64,000 bases of DNA, from assembly GCF_020819595.1 (NCBI RefSeq), contig NZ_JAJHNP010000014.1, positions 160,195-224,194 on the forward strand. Reading direction: 5' to 3'. Position 1 is the stretch's first letter. The number at the start of each line of letters is the position of its first letter. Shown here piece by piece: positions 1 to 8,436 of this stretch. This stretch comes from Streptomyces barringtoniae. GTDB taxonomy: Bacteria > Actinomycetota > Actinomycetes > Streptomycetales > Streptomycetaceae. Under the pieces are notes generated by a model. The model had not been told where the DNA came from, did not search any database, and worked only from the letters and a program-made list of their open reading frames with translations. Both the position numbers and the translations under genes were made by a program.

Positions 1-98
1 TAGATCGTCCGGCAGCGGTCGACTCCTAGGTTCGTTGGCACGAGCAAGGCGGGGAGGACCCCGGCTAGCACACGCACCGACGAAAACGACACCACCAC

Positions 99-589
99 TT
101 GAGGAGGCGCATGCCCATGGGGCCGGTCATCAGCGGAAGGCAGACGTGCCTTGTCCCCACGTCCGAGGCCGACCTGGACCTGCTCGCGCGCTGGTTCGCC
201 GACCCCGAATTCGTGGAGCACTGGGGCGGGCTGCCGATGCCGCGTGAGGAAGTCGCCGCCAAGTGCGTGGGCCGGCGCCGCCCGCAGGTAGATCCTTCCT
301 GATACACGCTCAGGGTATAGCCGTCGGCTACGCGCAGCATTGGCATGCCGGCGCTGATGAGGGCGGAATCGACATGGTCCTGGCCACCGAGGCACGAGGC
401 CGCGGACTGGGACCGGATGCGGCCCGCACACTGATCACCTATCTGTGCAAAACGCTCGGGTGGCGGCGGGTGACGGTCGACCCCTCGGCGACGAACGTTC
501 GGGCCGTGCACGCGTGGGAGAAGGCCGGCTTCCAGCGCATGGCAGGTGAGGGAGAGATCCTGGCGATGGAGTACCGGCCCGCGCCATGA
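99..589 (+). pseudogene. GNAT-type N-acetyltransferase, frameshifted
   Basis: Two overlapping frames together give one acetyltransferase of about 160 residues. The first, from position 99, resembles the N-terminus of aminoglycoside 6'-N-acetyltransferase-like GNAT proteins (GRQTCLVPTSEADLDLLARW, then WFADPEFVEHWGG). The second, ending at 589, holds the acetyl-CoA site (EARGRGLGPDAAR) and the C-terminal NVRAVHAWEKAGF motif. The frame changes near 287-297, where one base appears to be missing after GTAGA. The family transfers acetyl groups to amines, sometimes aminoglycosides; the substrate here is unknown. As written it encodes only a 67-residue stub. A sequencing error is as likely as a real null allele. 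Confidence 0.75.
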
Positions 590-1140
590 CTGATAGTCGA
601 ATGCGCCGCCCTCAACCGGTCCGCTCCACTGCACCGAGCCCACCCGAAGCGCAACACTCGGCGCCGGCGGCCGCTTCGGTGCGCACCGCCCACCGAGTGG
701 ATGCGCACCTACCAAGACAGCCGAGCCTGAATACACAACCTGCCGTGAAGCACCCTTCCAGGTGTAACGGAGGAAATCTGTCATGGCTGAGGTAGACATT
801 GGCCATCCACAGGGCTATGGTTTCTACCGTACCCAGGAAGTCGAAGTGGGCACGGCAGACAGGAACTGCCGTGCATGCAGGGCAAGCAGGACGCGACCCG
901 AAGGGGTCGCGAGCAGTACCCGCGTTATCCAGCAGTACAACCGAGTAACCGAAGGTAAGGAGCAGAACGCCATCAGGATCGCCCGGGCGAGGAAGCAGTC
1001 CGCCCGGGTACCGCAAGGCCCCGGATTGGAAGGTGGTCCCCGGTCACGCATACGCGATCCCCGCAGCCCCGCCCTCCCAGGCGGAACCTGCGGACAAAGA
1101 AGGCCGGCGCAGTCGGCCGGTAGATGGTGTTGAAAGCTCG

Positions 1141-1171
1141 GGGCCCGGGTGCCAGTACGGCATCCGGGCCC
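1141..1171 (+). promoter_or_regulatory. Leader hairpin upstream of MerR-like gene
   Basis: GGGCCCGGGTGCC is followed by a five-base loop and GGCATCCGGGCCC, a 13-bp stem with one G-T wobble, ending in a run of C. It ends 29 bases before the start codon at 1201 and could act as an attenuator or as a terminator for upstream transcription. No U-tract follows, so the role is inferred. Confidence 0.5.
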
Positions 1172-1200
1172 CCCGACGCATCCCCCGGAAGAAGAGGTCT

Positions 1201-1545
1201 ATGCCCCCTCGCAGTACCCGGCCCGCCGACATCCTCGACGACGACGACTACCCCGCCTACACCATGGGCCGGGCCGCCGAGATGCTCGGCACCACCCCCG
1301 CCTTCCTCCGCACCCTCGGCGAACACCGCCTGATCACTCCCTTGCGCTCCGAAGGCGGCCACCGCCGCTACTCCCGCTACCAGCTGCGCATCGCCGCCCG
1401 TGCCCGCGAACTCGTCGACCAGGGCACCGCCATAGAGGCCGCCTGCCGCATCGTCATCCTCGAAGACCAGCTCGAAGAAGCTCAGCGCATCAACGAGCAA
1501 CTGCGCGCCCAGGGCGGCCAGCCGCAGTCGAAGCCCTCAGCCTGA
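1201..1545 (+). CDS. MerR-like helix-turn-helix regulator
   Basis: This 114-residue protein carries a MerR-type DNA-binding domain: YTMGRAAEMLGTTPAFLRTL (about residues 20-39) is the first helix-turn-helix, and EGGHRRYSRYQL is the wing with the usual RRY signature. The C-terminal third (LEDQLEEAQRINEQLRAQ) is predicted to be a coiled coil for dimerisation, and no effector domain follows. The open frame begins at 1033, but the ATG at 1201 has an AGAGG ribosome site six bases upstream and starts just before the conserved domain. A strong hairpin precedes it and a terminator follows at 1658-1689, so it looks monocistronic. It probably represses or activates a nearby promoter; the target is unknown. 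Confidence 0.8.
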   Translation: MPPRSTRPADILDDDDYPAYTMGRAAEMLGTTPAFLRTLGEHRLITPLRSEGGHRRYSRYQLRIAARARELVDQGTAIEAACRIVILEDQLEEAQRINEQLRAQGGQPQSKPSA

Positions 1546-1657
1546 CAAGGACGCCGGGTACGGGCCCCACACCGACCGACCAGCGGACCAGGCACCCCTG
1601 ACAGTTCCGCGCCGCCGCCTCGCGCTGGGTCGCAACGAGTACGCGCACAGCACTGCA

Positions 1658-1689
1658 CAAGGCCCCCGACACACCTGCCGGGGGCCTTG
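1658..1689 (+). terminator. Rho-independent-type terminator
   Basis: CAAGGCCCCCG and CGGGGGCCTTG form a perfect 11-bp inverted repeat around a ten-base loop, 113 bases after the MerR-like stop codon. There is no strong U-tract, as is common in Streptomyces terminators. Confidence 0.75.
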
Positions 1690-1810
1690 GCCGTTCAAGT
1701 GCGGCCGCCTGATTGCATCCCCCTCGGCAGCGTCGACGACGAGGTGACCGACGCGGTCGCTGAGCAGACCGGCGCAGGCCCGGACCGCGGGGTGCACGCT
1801 GTGGCCCCCG

Positions 1811-1978
1811 GTGGAACCGAAGACCGGAGGATGGACCTTCCTCACCCATCACGCCCGCGTCCTGCTGGTCATCGCACGCGCTCCTGACCTGCACCTGCAC
1901 GACATCGCCGCGGCCTGCGACATTACCGAACGCACCGCCCAGAGCATCGTCACCGACCTCGAACAGGCCAATCTCCAG
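1811..1978 (+). pseudogene. Winged-helix regulator, N-terminal fragment
   Basis: The frame reads GWTFLTHHARVLLVIARAPD followed by LHLHDIAAACDITERTAQSI and VTDLEQA. This is the winged helix-turn-helix of a small MarR/ArsR-like family common in actinomycetes, normally about 110 residues. After LEQA the sequence stops resembling the family, although the frame stays open to 2293, so the wing and C-terminus are missing. The upstream terminator and the downstream antisense gene suggest that no transcription unit survives. It probably has no function. Confidence 0.55.
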
Positions 1979-2044
1979 CAGCGCCTGGCGCAAAGCGTGC
2001 GGATGCCCTCATACTCTGCGTCCCGCCGCCCGGCGGCATCCAGG

Positions 2045-2773
2045 TCACCCGTCGGCATCCATCCCACGGCTACCGCATCCGGCTCCCGGCGAATCCGCAG
2101 CCCCGTCCGATCGCCCATGCCTGCCGACGCGATGTCGAACCCGGCATGGGCAGCGTCTGGCACACGTCATCGAACAGGCCTTGCAGGGCAGCCTCGTCAG
2201 CCACCGGCCACACCTACACAGCCCGTCATCGGCCTTCCGGGCTCTGGCCACGAGGCTCGTGCGGTGACACCGGCCTTCGTCGTGCGGACATGACCGCGGA
2301 GCCCGGCCAATCCCGGCAGGCTCCGCGGGTGAAGGATGCAGCCCACGGCTCGTGAGCCGAACCGTGCTCCACTCGCCTTGAGTACCGCCGACCGCAGATG
2401 CCAAACGCCCGAGGGGCGCCTGGTCATCACTCGCGGCCGACCGCATCTCCGAGGGGTCATCGGCAAGATCGATGGTCGCTGTGATGCGCTTGCCGACCGG
2501 CTCACGGTGCACCTCGAAGCTCCGGCAGACCGCCGTCACGATCTCCAGGCCGTGCTGCCCCACCCGTTCCGGGTCGGAGTCCTGGATCGCCGGCAGCCGG
2601 GGTTCGGTGTCCCACACGGTCACCTCCGCGGCGCCGTCCCGGGCCTCCAGGGTGAGCAGCGACGGGCCCGGCGCATACTTGCGGGTGTTCGTCACCAGTT
2701 CGCTCACAACCAGCTTCACCATGTCCACGGATCTTTGGGGTACCGGCACCCCGTGTTCGGCCTGCAGGTCCAT
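2045..2773 (-). CDS. RsbW-like anti-sigma ATPase, abnormal ends
   Basis: A GHKL/HATPase_c fold related to anti-sigma serine kinases of the RsbW/SpoIIAB type. The N-box is visible as VKLVVSELVTNTRKYAPGPS, the G1 region as VTVWDTEPRLP, and the G2 region as RVGQHGLEIV. Similarity stops near residue 112; the remaining 130 residues are arginine-rich read-through with no recognisable domain. Homology also runs upstream of the only start codon (ALSAAFEGREAIAEARDRAW, up to about 2840), so the native start has been lost. The gene is therefore probably damaged at both ends. An intact version would bind a STAS antagonist or a sigma factor in a partner-switching circuit. Confidence 0.6.
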   Translation of the reverse strand: MDLQAEHGVPVPQRSVDMVKLVVSELVTNTRKYAPGPSLLTLEARDGAAEVTVWDTEPRLPAIQDSDPERVGQHGLEIVTAVCRSFEVHREPVGKRITATIDLADDPSEMRSAASDDQAPLGRLASAVGGTQGEWSTVRLTSRGLHPSPAEPAGIGRAPRSCPHDEGRCHRTSLVARARKADDGLCRCGRWLTRLPCKACSMTCARRCPCRVRHRVGRHGRSDGAADSPGAGCGSRGMDADG

Positions 2774-3079
2774 CAGGAAGGACCAGGCGCGATCACGGGC
2801 CTCAGCGATCGCCTCTCTGCCCTCGAACGCGGCAGACAGCGCTATCGGACCGTCGGCCGGCGACCGCCGGCCCTCTCCGCCCTCGAGGTCGAATTGACGA
2901 GGACAGCCCCGGCGCGGGCGTCTGCGGCGGTGTAGCTTCGGCCGCTTCGTCAGCAGGAGGTCCTGCTGAGACTGCGGATTCCGCGTCGCGTTAGCAATGT
3001 GCCGATCGGCTGATCTTCAGCAATCGCGTGGCCCGCCGGGAAACATCGTCGGAGTGGAGCCCGGTCCGGCTGGGGCTGT

Positions 3080-3889
3080 TCAGTCGGCAGTCTCGATCCG
3101 CTCCGGGGCGATGCCCAGGATGAGCTTCTCCAGCGCGTCCTGGGCAGAGCCGAACGTAGCCAGCCAGGTCTCGACCAGGTAGATCTCGCTGTTCTCGTCG
3201 ATGCCGAGGAAGAATCTGCCCTCATCGAGTTCGCCGAGGGGGAAGATGGCGCGCCCGATGGCGTGACTCCAGTCGGCGAAGCGGTCTTCCTCGCCGATCA
3301 GGTTGTCCGGGTCGAAGTTGAAGGGGGTCTTGGCGCAGGTGATCCCGGGGCCGCTGATCTGGACGTCCAGGCCACCGAACTCCGCCAAGAAGGCTTCAGC
3401 GGCATCGTGCATGCGGACCAGGCCGGTCTTCTCGAGCGTCTTGCGCCAGTGGTCCGTCGAGACGTGCCGTCCCGGCCGCCAGCCTGCAGAGCGCAGTGTC
3501 TCCTCGATCACGCCAGTTCCCCGTAGATACGTCGCCGCTGCATCGACCCATGCCTTGTCCACCGGCACGTCTTCTGGCCAGCCGGGCCGCCAGTCCGCCT
3601 GCCAGTGGGCGAAGTCGTCACGCAGGAACTGCGGGTCAACTGGCTTGAGTCGCACTTGCTGTCGCTCATCGGCCCACCAGACCTCGAATTCGGCCTCGGT
3701 TCCGTTGCTTGGCCAGCGTTCTGCGACCGTCGGCAGAAGCAGAACATCGACGAACCCTCCGACCGGAAGACCGATGTCGACGAAGATCCCGATCGCACCC
3801 GGCCTCGGGACTGCCGTCACCGTCCCTTGGAACCTTTGCCCGAACCGCAGGCCGCGACGGATTCGAATCCACTCTTCAGCGCTGACCAC
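3080..3889 (-). CDS. S1-like domain fused to SUKH-3 immunity domain
   Basis: A 269-residue protein with two parts. Residues 15-55 (FGQRFQGTVTAVPRPGAIGI, then FVDIGLPVGGFVDVL) resemble an S1-type nucleic-acid-binding barrel. From about residue 120 on, TLEKTGLVRMHDAAEAFLAE, then FGGLDVQ and ISGPGI, fit the SUKH-3 family, whose members neutralise nuclease and deaminase toxins of polymorphic toxin systems. It follows the gene at 3876-4397 with a 14-base overlap, so the two are probably translated together. An RHS-toxin remnant and a SMI1-type gene lie within 2 kb, supporting an immunity role. The S1-like assignment comes from pattern only and is less certain than SUKH-3. Confidence 0.7.
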   Translation of the reverse strand: MVSAEEWIRIRRGLRFGQRFQGTVTAVPRPGAIGIFVDIGLPVGGFVDVLLLPTVAERWPSNGTEAEFEVWWADERQQVRLKPVDPQFLRDDFAHWQADWRPGWPEDVPVDKAWVDAAATYLRGTGVIEETLRSAGWRPGRHVSTDHWRKTLEKTGLVRMHDAAEAFLAEFGGLDVQISGPGITCAKTPFNFDPDNLIGEEDRFADWSHAIGRAIFPLGELDEGRFFLGIDENSEIYLVETWLATFGSAQDALEKLILGIAPERIETAD

Positions 3890-4397
3890 CCGGACATCCT
3901 GGCATCCCGCTGTTGCGGGTGGCGGCCGGACAGTCGTGGTGGTGGGGCTGGGGGCCAGCGACGTTGAGGATGGGCTCTCCCCCTTCCGGGATTTCGAAGA
4001 CGAAGACGACGCCGGAGGGGGCGGCCTGGATGGCGCACTGGTTGTCGAAGGTCAGGGGCGCGTATGGCTGCCAGGCGCAACCGACGCGGCCGAGAGCTTC
4101 GATCACTTCGGCGTACTTGGGGTGGCCGGTGAACGACCGCTTCTCGACCAGTCCCGCAGGGAGTTCAACGGTGTCTCGCCAGGTCTGGAGGCAGATCAAG
4201 ATGATCTTCTGGCAGCGGCAGACGCTCAGCTCAAGGTCGCCGTAGGCGAACAGACGCGGCCATGACCGACGCTTCCCCACGACCACTTCAAAGGGCTCGC
4301 CGAGCGCTTCGGCAACCGCGCCCCAGGCGGCGCCGTTCGCGACCGGACCCAGCTGCCCCGACCGGGCAAGTTCCGTCAGGACGTCGAGTAGCTCCAT
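3876..4397 (-). CDS. Hypothetical protein in immunity-gene cluster
   Basis: This 173-residue protein begins at the ATG at 4397 (MELLDVLTELARSGQLGPV). The frame extends to 4487, but the extra segment is proline and arginine rich and looks non-coding. I do not recognise the family. The body alternates hydrophobic strands and helices (WPRLFAYGDLELSVCRCQKI; CAIQAAPSGVVFVFEIPEGG), which is compatible with a small globular alpha/beta immunity protein. The last 20 residues are histidine and proline rich. It is co-oriented with and overlaps the SUKH-3 gene downstream, so an immunity or anti-toxin role is a contextual inference only. Confidence 0.6.
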   Translation of the reverse strand: MELLDVLTELARSGQLGPVANGAAWGAVAEALGEPFEVVVGKRRSWPRLFAYGDLELSVCRCQKIILICLQTWRDTVELPAGLVEKRSFTGHPKYAEVIEALGRVGCAWQPYAPLTFDNQCAIQAAPSGVVFVFEIPEGGEPILNVAGPQPHHHDCPAATRNSGMPGCPGGQR

Positions 4398-4531
4398 GTG
4401 GCGGAAGCCTGCCATCTGCGGCGATGGACGGTCGAGAGGCTTGGGGCTGCCTCGGCCGCTGCGGGCGCCGCAGCCCTCAGCGGACATGGAAACCGGTGGG
4501 TCAGGGTGTACTGGGGAGGCAGGATTGGGCG

Positions 4532-5020
4532 GTGGCTGAACTGCTGTGGGACGACGTTAGATGGTTCTTCGACCCCGAGATGATGGGGTCGCTGCCGGAC
4601 GTGTGGGTGCCCAACGCCTCGGAGAGGGACTGGCAGGCGGTTCTCGACCTCGTGGTGGAGCGGGGCTGGGCCTTTCAGTACCGCGAGGGCTCGGCAGCGC
4701 TGCCGCTGCCTCCGGCAAGGGCCGTGCTGTCGCGCCCGGCCGACGCCGAGCAGCCTCATCTGGAGGTTCGGCCGGTGCAAGACATGTTGGCGATCTTTCG
4801 GTTCTATGCAGCAGAGGAGATCGATTTCGATGTCGACCTGCGGGAGATTCAGGGGCAGGAGCCACTCGATGCCCTGAGCGGATTCCTCGCCGCGATCGGT
4901 CGCCGGCTGGGTAAGCCGGTGCTGATGGGTGCCGAGGGTGGTGATGGGAGTCGTCCCGTCCTCGGGTTCGACGTCGAGGCGGACCGCGTCGTGATGCTGG
5001 TCGAGCCGCCGGTCAGGTGA
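4532..5020 (+). CDS. Hypothetical protein next to RHS remnant
   Basis: A 162-residue acidic protein starting at a GTG (VAELLWDDVRWFFDPEMMGS) with a GGGGAGG ribosome site 12 bases upstream; the frame is open further upstream but lacks coding character there. The sequence is rich in Trp, Asp and Glu (DVWVPNASERDWQAVLDLVV; FYAAEEIDFDVDLREIQGQE), as in many small immunity proteins that mimic nucleic acid or bind basic toxins. I do not recognise a named family. It is followed immediately by an RHS fragment on the same strand and is divergent from the SUKH-3 pair. Confidence 0.65.
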   Translation: MAELLWDDVRWFFDPEMMGSLPDVWVPNASERDWQAVLDLVVERGWAFQYREGSAALPLPPARAVLSRPADAEQPHLEVRPVQDMLAIFRFYAAEEIDFDVDLREIQGQEPLDALSGFLAAIGRRLGKPVLMGAEGGDGSRPVLGFDVEADRVVMLVEPPVR

Positions 5021-5073
5021 CGGAGGATTGCACTGCGTCCAAGAGGCTGAGCAGGCGCTCTGCTTCGTGGATG

Positions 5074-5410
5074 AGAGCGGTGCCCAACACCTACGACGAC
5101 TACGGCCGCGAACTTACCGAAACGGACGCCGACAACCGCACCACCACCACGACCTACAACCCCACCACGGGCACCGCACCGACCTCCATCAAGGTCACCC
5201 AGCCCAAGGTCACTGGCCAGACCACGGCCTTCAGCACCACCACCCTCGACTCGGCCCGCGGTCTGGACCTGAAGACCACCGACGCCGCCGGCTACTCCAC
5301 CGCCAGCACCTACGACCCGCTGGGCCGGCTAACCGCCGTATGGAACCCGGGCTTTGCAACGAGCAACAATCCGAACACCAAGTACAGGTACAACCTCAAC
5401 CCTGCCGGGC
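5074..5410 (+). pseudogene. RHS/YD-repeat toxin fragment
   Basis: The frame contains successive YD-type repeats: NTYDDYGRELTETDADNRTT, then TTYNPTTGTAP, then AGYSTASTYDPLGRLTAVWN, then YRYNLN. These come from the shell-forming repeats of RHS polymorphic toxins, secreted proteins of 1500-2500 residues that carry a C-terminal toxin. Only about 110 residues remain, with no start, no signal peptide and no toxin domain. At its 3' end it runs into the antisense SMI1/KNR4 gene. It is the relic of the toxin that the neighbouring immunity genes once accompanied. Confidence 0.8.
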
Positions 5411-5947
5411 CGTCGACGGTTGGTATCCCGGCTCGCCGACGGCGACGAACCGTGCCAGGGACCGCTCCAGCAGTTCGAGGAACTGCCGCACGTCATCAGC
5501 TACCTTGTCGAGCTCGGGTTCGTCCAGCGACGCCGTCCGCGTCCGGTAGATCACCCCACCAGGGCCGGCTATATAGGAGAGGCCGCCGCCGTTCGAGCCG
5601 ATGACCAGGCCACTGGCTTTGTGGTCGGCGCCGATGTCGACAGCGCCGTACTCCTTGAGTGCCAGAAGGACATCACCTACTGGGTCGACGAAGTAGCCTT
5701 TGCCGACGTCCGCCCAGGTGATGTCTCCGATGCTGTCGTAGAAGGTGACCAGGTCAGCAGGTACGAGGCTCGCTTGGGCAAGCGCGCGAGCCGCAGCCTG
5801 ATCGTTGTGGTCGGCCGGCCGGACCTCATTGGTGCCCGGGGGAAAGCCATGGCGATGCTCGAACTCGTCTGTCATTGCTTTCAGGGCCGGGGAGACCCGG
5901 CTGATCCACGAGGCCAGCCAGGCGGGTGAAAGGGAAGGGTCACTCAT
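5396..5947 (-). CDS. SMI1/KNR4 (SUKH-1) family immunity protein
   Basis: This 183-residue protein fits the SUKH-1 fold: an N-terminal helical pair, then LVPADLVTFYDSIGDITWAD with the conserved helix-Gly-Asp turn, YFVDPVGDVLLALKEYG, and IGSNGGGLSYIAGPGGVIYR, followed by a C-terminal helix (VADDVRQFLELLERSLARFV). SUKH proteins bind and block toxins from contact-dependent and RHS systems, and it lies beside an RHS fragment. The last ten residues (YQPSTARQG) come from sequence overlapping that fragment, so the native C-terminus may be altered. No strong ribosome site precedes the ATG. Confidence 0.75.
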   Translation of the reverse strand: MSDPSLSPAWLASWISRVSPALKAMTDEFEHRHGFPPGTNEVRPADHNDQAAARALAQASLVPADLVTFYDSIGDITWADVGKGYFVDPVGDVLLALKEYGAVDIGADHKASGLVIGSNGGGLSYIAGPGGVIYRTRTASLDEPELDKVADDVRQFLELLERSLARFVAVGEPGYQPSTARQG

Positions 5948-6010
5948 GAGGCCGGATCATGGCATGAGCCTCGAGCGTATAAGAGGTGGCCTGCAGCTTC
6001 GCTGTTCACG

Positions 6011-6452
6011 TCAGCACAAGGCCCTGAGCTGTCGATGGGTGATTAGGCAGCAGGCGAGCTTGAGGAACGCTTCGTGCATGTCGGCCCCCTGCGTTCCGAC
6101 CGGATGCGCAGGCGTCGGAAGCCATGCAACCAGGCAAACGTTCTCTCGACCACCCAGCGGTGGGTGCCCAGGCCAGTGCCGTGCCGTGTTCCACGCCGAG
6201 TGATCGCCGGGACGATGCCACGAGCCCGGACCTGATCACGGTAAACGTCATGGTCATACCGCGGTCCGTGAACAGTGGGTCGGGCTTGCGGCGCGGCCGT
6301 CCGACGCGACCACGAACGGGCGGAACCGCGTCGAGCAGAGGCAGGAGTTGGGTGACGTCGTTGCGGTTGCCGCCGGTCAGCAGGATCGCGAGTGGATGTT
6401 TGCCCCAAACGCGCGTCTTCGAGTCCGTCGAGCCGACGACTTGGCCGCCCAT
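6011..6452 (-). pseudogene. IS5-family transposase, C-terminal remnant
   Basis: In three minus-strand frames this stretch encodes the second half of an IS5/IS1647-like transposase: HPLAILLTGGNRNDVTQLLP, RGYDHDVYRDQVRA, GLGTHRWVVERTFAWLHGFR and MHEAFLKLACCLITHRQL. It is the same family as the intact copy at 15548-16369. At least two frameshifts, and loss of the N-terminal half with its first catalytic Asp, make it inactive. It abuts a second, unrelated broken IS. Confidence 0.8.
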
Positions 6453-6541
6453 TTACTTCGCTTCTTGCCCATGAAGTCCGTCTGGTTTGAAGATCAGGCA
6501 GAAACGCCCAACAGAGCGGAACAGCACCGTCCGCCGCATCC

Positions 6542-6917
6542 ATGATCACGCTACGGCGTGAGCCAGCGGAAACCCACCCCAGCGACCTGTCCGACGCCCG
6601 ATGGGCCTTGATCGAGCCGACGTTGACGGCCTGGAGAAAGGCCCGGCTCGACCGCAGGCCCACCGGGCAGTCGGCCAAAGTCGACCTGCGCGACGTGTTC
6701 AACGCACTCCTCTACGTCAACCGCACCGGAATCCCCTGGAAATACCTCCCGCATGAGTTCCCCAGCCACGGCACCGTCTACGCCTGCTACGCCGCCTGGC
6801 GCGACGAGGGAATCCTCACCCAGCTCAACTACGACCTGACCCGTCTGGCCCGCGTAAAGGAAGGACGCAAGCCCGAACCGGCCGCTTCCGTGATCGACAC
6901 CCAGAGCGTGAAGACCT
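6542..6917 (+). pseudogene. IS5-family transposase truncated at 3' end
   Basis: The first 125 codons match the intact transposase at 41623-42462 almost residue for residue (SDARWALIEPTLTAWRKARL; DLRDVFNALLYVNRTGIPWK; VIDTQSVKT). The match ends abruptly after SVKT near 6917, so the second and third acidic catalytic residues are gone. About 100 bases upstream also match the flank of the intact copy, which places the element's end near 6435. The deletion point adjoins a fragment of another gene at 6919-7005. Confidence 0.85.
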
Positions 6918-6918
6918 T

Positions 6919-7005
6919 GTACGCGGCGTCGAATGCCTCCCGGCCCGTCGCGTCCGGGATCAGGTCGGCGGGGCAGGGTGCTGGCAGGGGCGGCATGAGA
7001 CGCAT
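6919..7005 (-). pseudogene. N-terminal fragment, CPAxLIPDATG family
   Basis: The minus strand reads MRLMPPLPAPCPADLIPDAT then GREAFDAAY before running into the truncated IS. The same block (PLPVPCPAHLIPDATGTDVF) opens the hypothetical gene at 45675-46070, so this is a paralogue or homologue cut off by the IS deletion. It supports the start chosen for the intact gene. Confidence 0.6.
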
Positions 7006-7137
7006 CGTTCCAGGGCGGGTGGGCCGCGGTGACGTCGACACGGAGGGCGTTGGGCCTTGGTGCACCGGTACAGCGCAGTTGGTGACCGGTCCTGTGCAGG
7101 CCCATTAACCGGCCACCAACCGCGTCCCCGACCTCGC

Positions 7138-8436
7138 TCAGAAGTGGTGGCTGTGGAGGTCGCCCAGCAGGATGTTGAGCTGCTTTTCCTGCTCGGCGGC
7201 TGGAGCCGGCTGGATGTTGCCGTGGTCGATGGCGTATGCCTTGAGGACCTCATCCATCTGGTGGTCGAGCAGGGTCCAGGTCGTGTTGTTGACCGCCTGC
7301 AGGGAGGTGGCGTCGGCGTCCCAGTCGTCGCGCATCTTCTGCACGGTGGCATGGGAGGCCGCGGCCGTCCCGGCCCGGTCCTGAGCGATCGCCGTCTGGG
7401 CAAGCTTCTCGTACTTTGCCACTGCCGCGGTGGTCTGGCTGCCGGTCAGGGCCGCCTTCGGGCAGGCCGGCATCGTCTCGCTCTGACCGGTCGGGTCGCA
7501 GGTGACGTGGGGCTGGTTGTGAGCCCAGATCATGAGCGCGACGGTGCCGGCGGCGATCAGCGCGAAGCCTCCGAGCGCGACGCGCTCCCTGCGCGCGTTG
7601 GTGACCGACGGCTCGTGCGTCGTCTCGGAGGTCTCGGCGACGTCCCTGCGGCTGATGGCCAGGTAGATGACCGTGGCCAGGATGGCACCGAGGAAGATCA
7701 GGCTCGTGGCGAAGGTGCCCAGGCCGAGTCCCACCGGGTCGCCGGGGTTGGCTGCGGCCTTCGGGGAGGCGAGCCAGTCACCGATGTTGGCGCCGAGCGG
7801 GCGGGTGAGGATGTAGGCGAGCCAGAACGAGAGAACCGGGTTGGCGCCGAACTTCCACAGTGCGGTGATCGACGCGATGAGGCCCAGCGGCAGGAACACC
7901 GACTGCGCGGGCGTCCAGTTGGTCAGCTCCAGCGTCCAGTCACCGAGGGCGGTGCCCAGCGCGAACGTCACCAGGACGGTCAGCCAGTAGAACGCCTCAC
8001 GCGGGAAGGTCGTGATGCTGTGGATCGACAGGGTCCGCTCGCGCAGCCACCAGACCCCGAAGACGAGGGCCAGCAGGACCGAGAACACCGTCGAGCTGAG
8101 CCACAGCGGGACGTGTTGCTTGTCGGTGAGCATGTCGGTGTACAGCGTGCCGGTGACACTGACCACCACCACGGTGAGCCAGTACGGGAAGGGGCTGTAG
8201 CGCTTCGTACGGAACTGGACCGCCAGCACGATCGCGAATACCGCGGTGAACAACAGCATGGTGTTGGTCAGGCCGAAGCCCAGCGTCTCGTTGATGTAGT
8301 CGGCGAAACTCTCGCCGACGGTGGTGCACAGGATCTTGATGATCCAGAACCAGGCCGTGACCTCGGGCACCTTGTTCAACAGGGGACTTCCCGCAGCATG
8401 ACGAGGTGTCGTCGCGGTAGTCGTCGAAGTTGTCAT
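7138..8436 (-). CDS. COG4705-type membrane protein with C-terminal tail domain
   Basis: A 432-residue integral membrane protein. Two related halves are visible: KVPEVTAWFWIIKILCTTVG (residues 22-41), and later FYWLTVLVTFALGTALGDW with WLAYILTRPLGANIGDWLA. About eight hydrophobic segments end near residue 290. A further segment (ALGGFALIAAGTVALMIWA) follows, then a soluble domain of about 100 residues with CDPTGQSETMPACPKAALTG and helical repeats, absent from the two neighbouring paralogues. The ATG at 8436 has a GAGGA ribosome site, and an upstream in-frame start is rejected for lack of coding character. The family has no established function; the repeated GxxxAD/LG motifs suggest a channel or transporter. 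It may be controlled by the CACATATGTG palindrome near 8505. Confidence 0.8.
   Translation of the reverse strand: MTTSTTTATTPRHAAGSPLLNKVPEVTAWFWIIKILCTTVGESFADYINETLGFGLTNTMLLFTAVFAIVLAVQFRTKRYSPFPYWLTVVVVSVTGTLYTDMLTDKQHVPLWLSSTVFSVLLALVFGVWWLRERTLSIHSITTFPREAFYWLTVLVTFALGTALGDWTLELTNWTPAQSVFLPLGLIASITALWKFGANPVLSFWLAYILTRPLGANIGDWLASPKAAANPGDPVGLGLGTFATSLIFLGAILATVIYLAISRRDVAETSETTHEPSVTNARRERVALGGFALIAAGTVALMIWAHNQPHVTCDPTGQSETMPACPKAALTGSQTTAAVAKYEKLAQTAIAQDRAGTAAASHATVQKMRDDWDADATSLQAVNNTTWTLLDHQMDEVLKAYAIDHGNIQPAPAAEQEKQLNILLGDLHSHHF

Noticed and set aside
783..1133. 116-residue plus-strand frame with a strong GGAGGAAA ribosome site
   Set aside because: No family resemblance, poor coding character after the first 40 codons, and it runs into the MerR-like leader; kept only as a possible small leader peptide.
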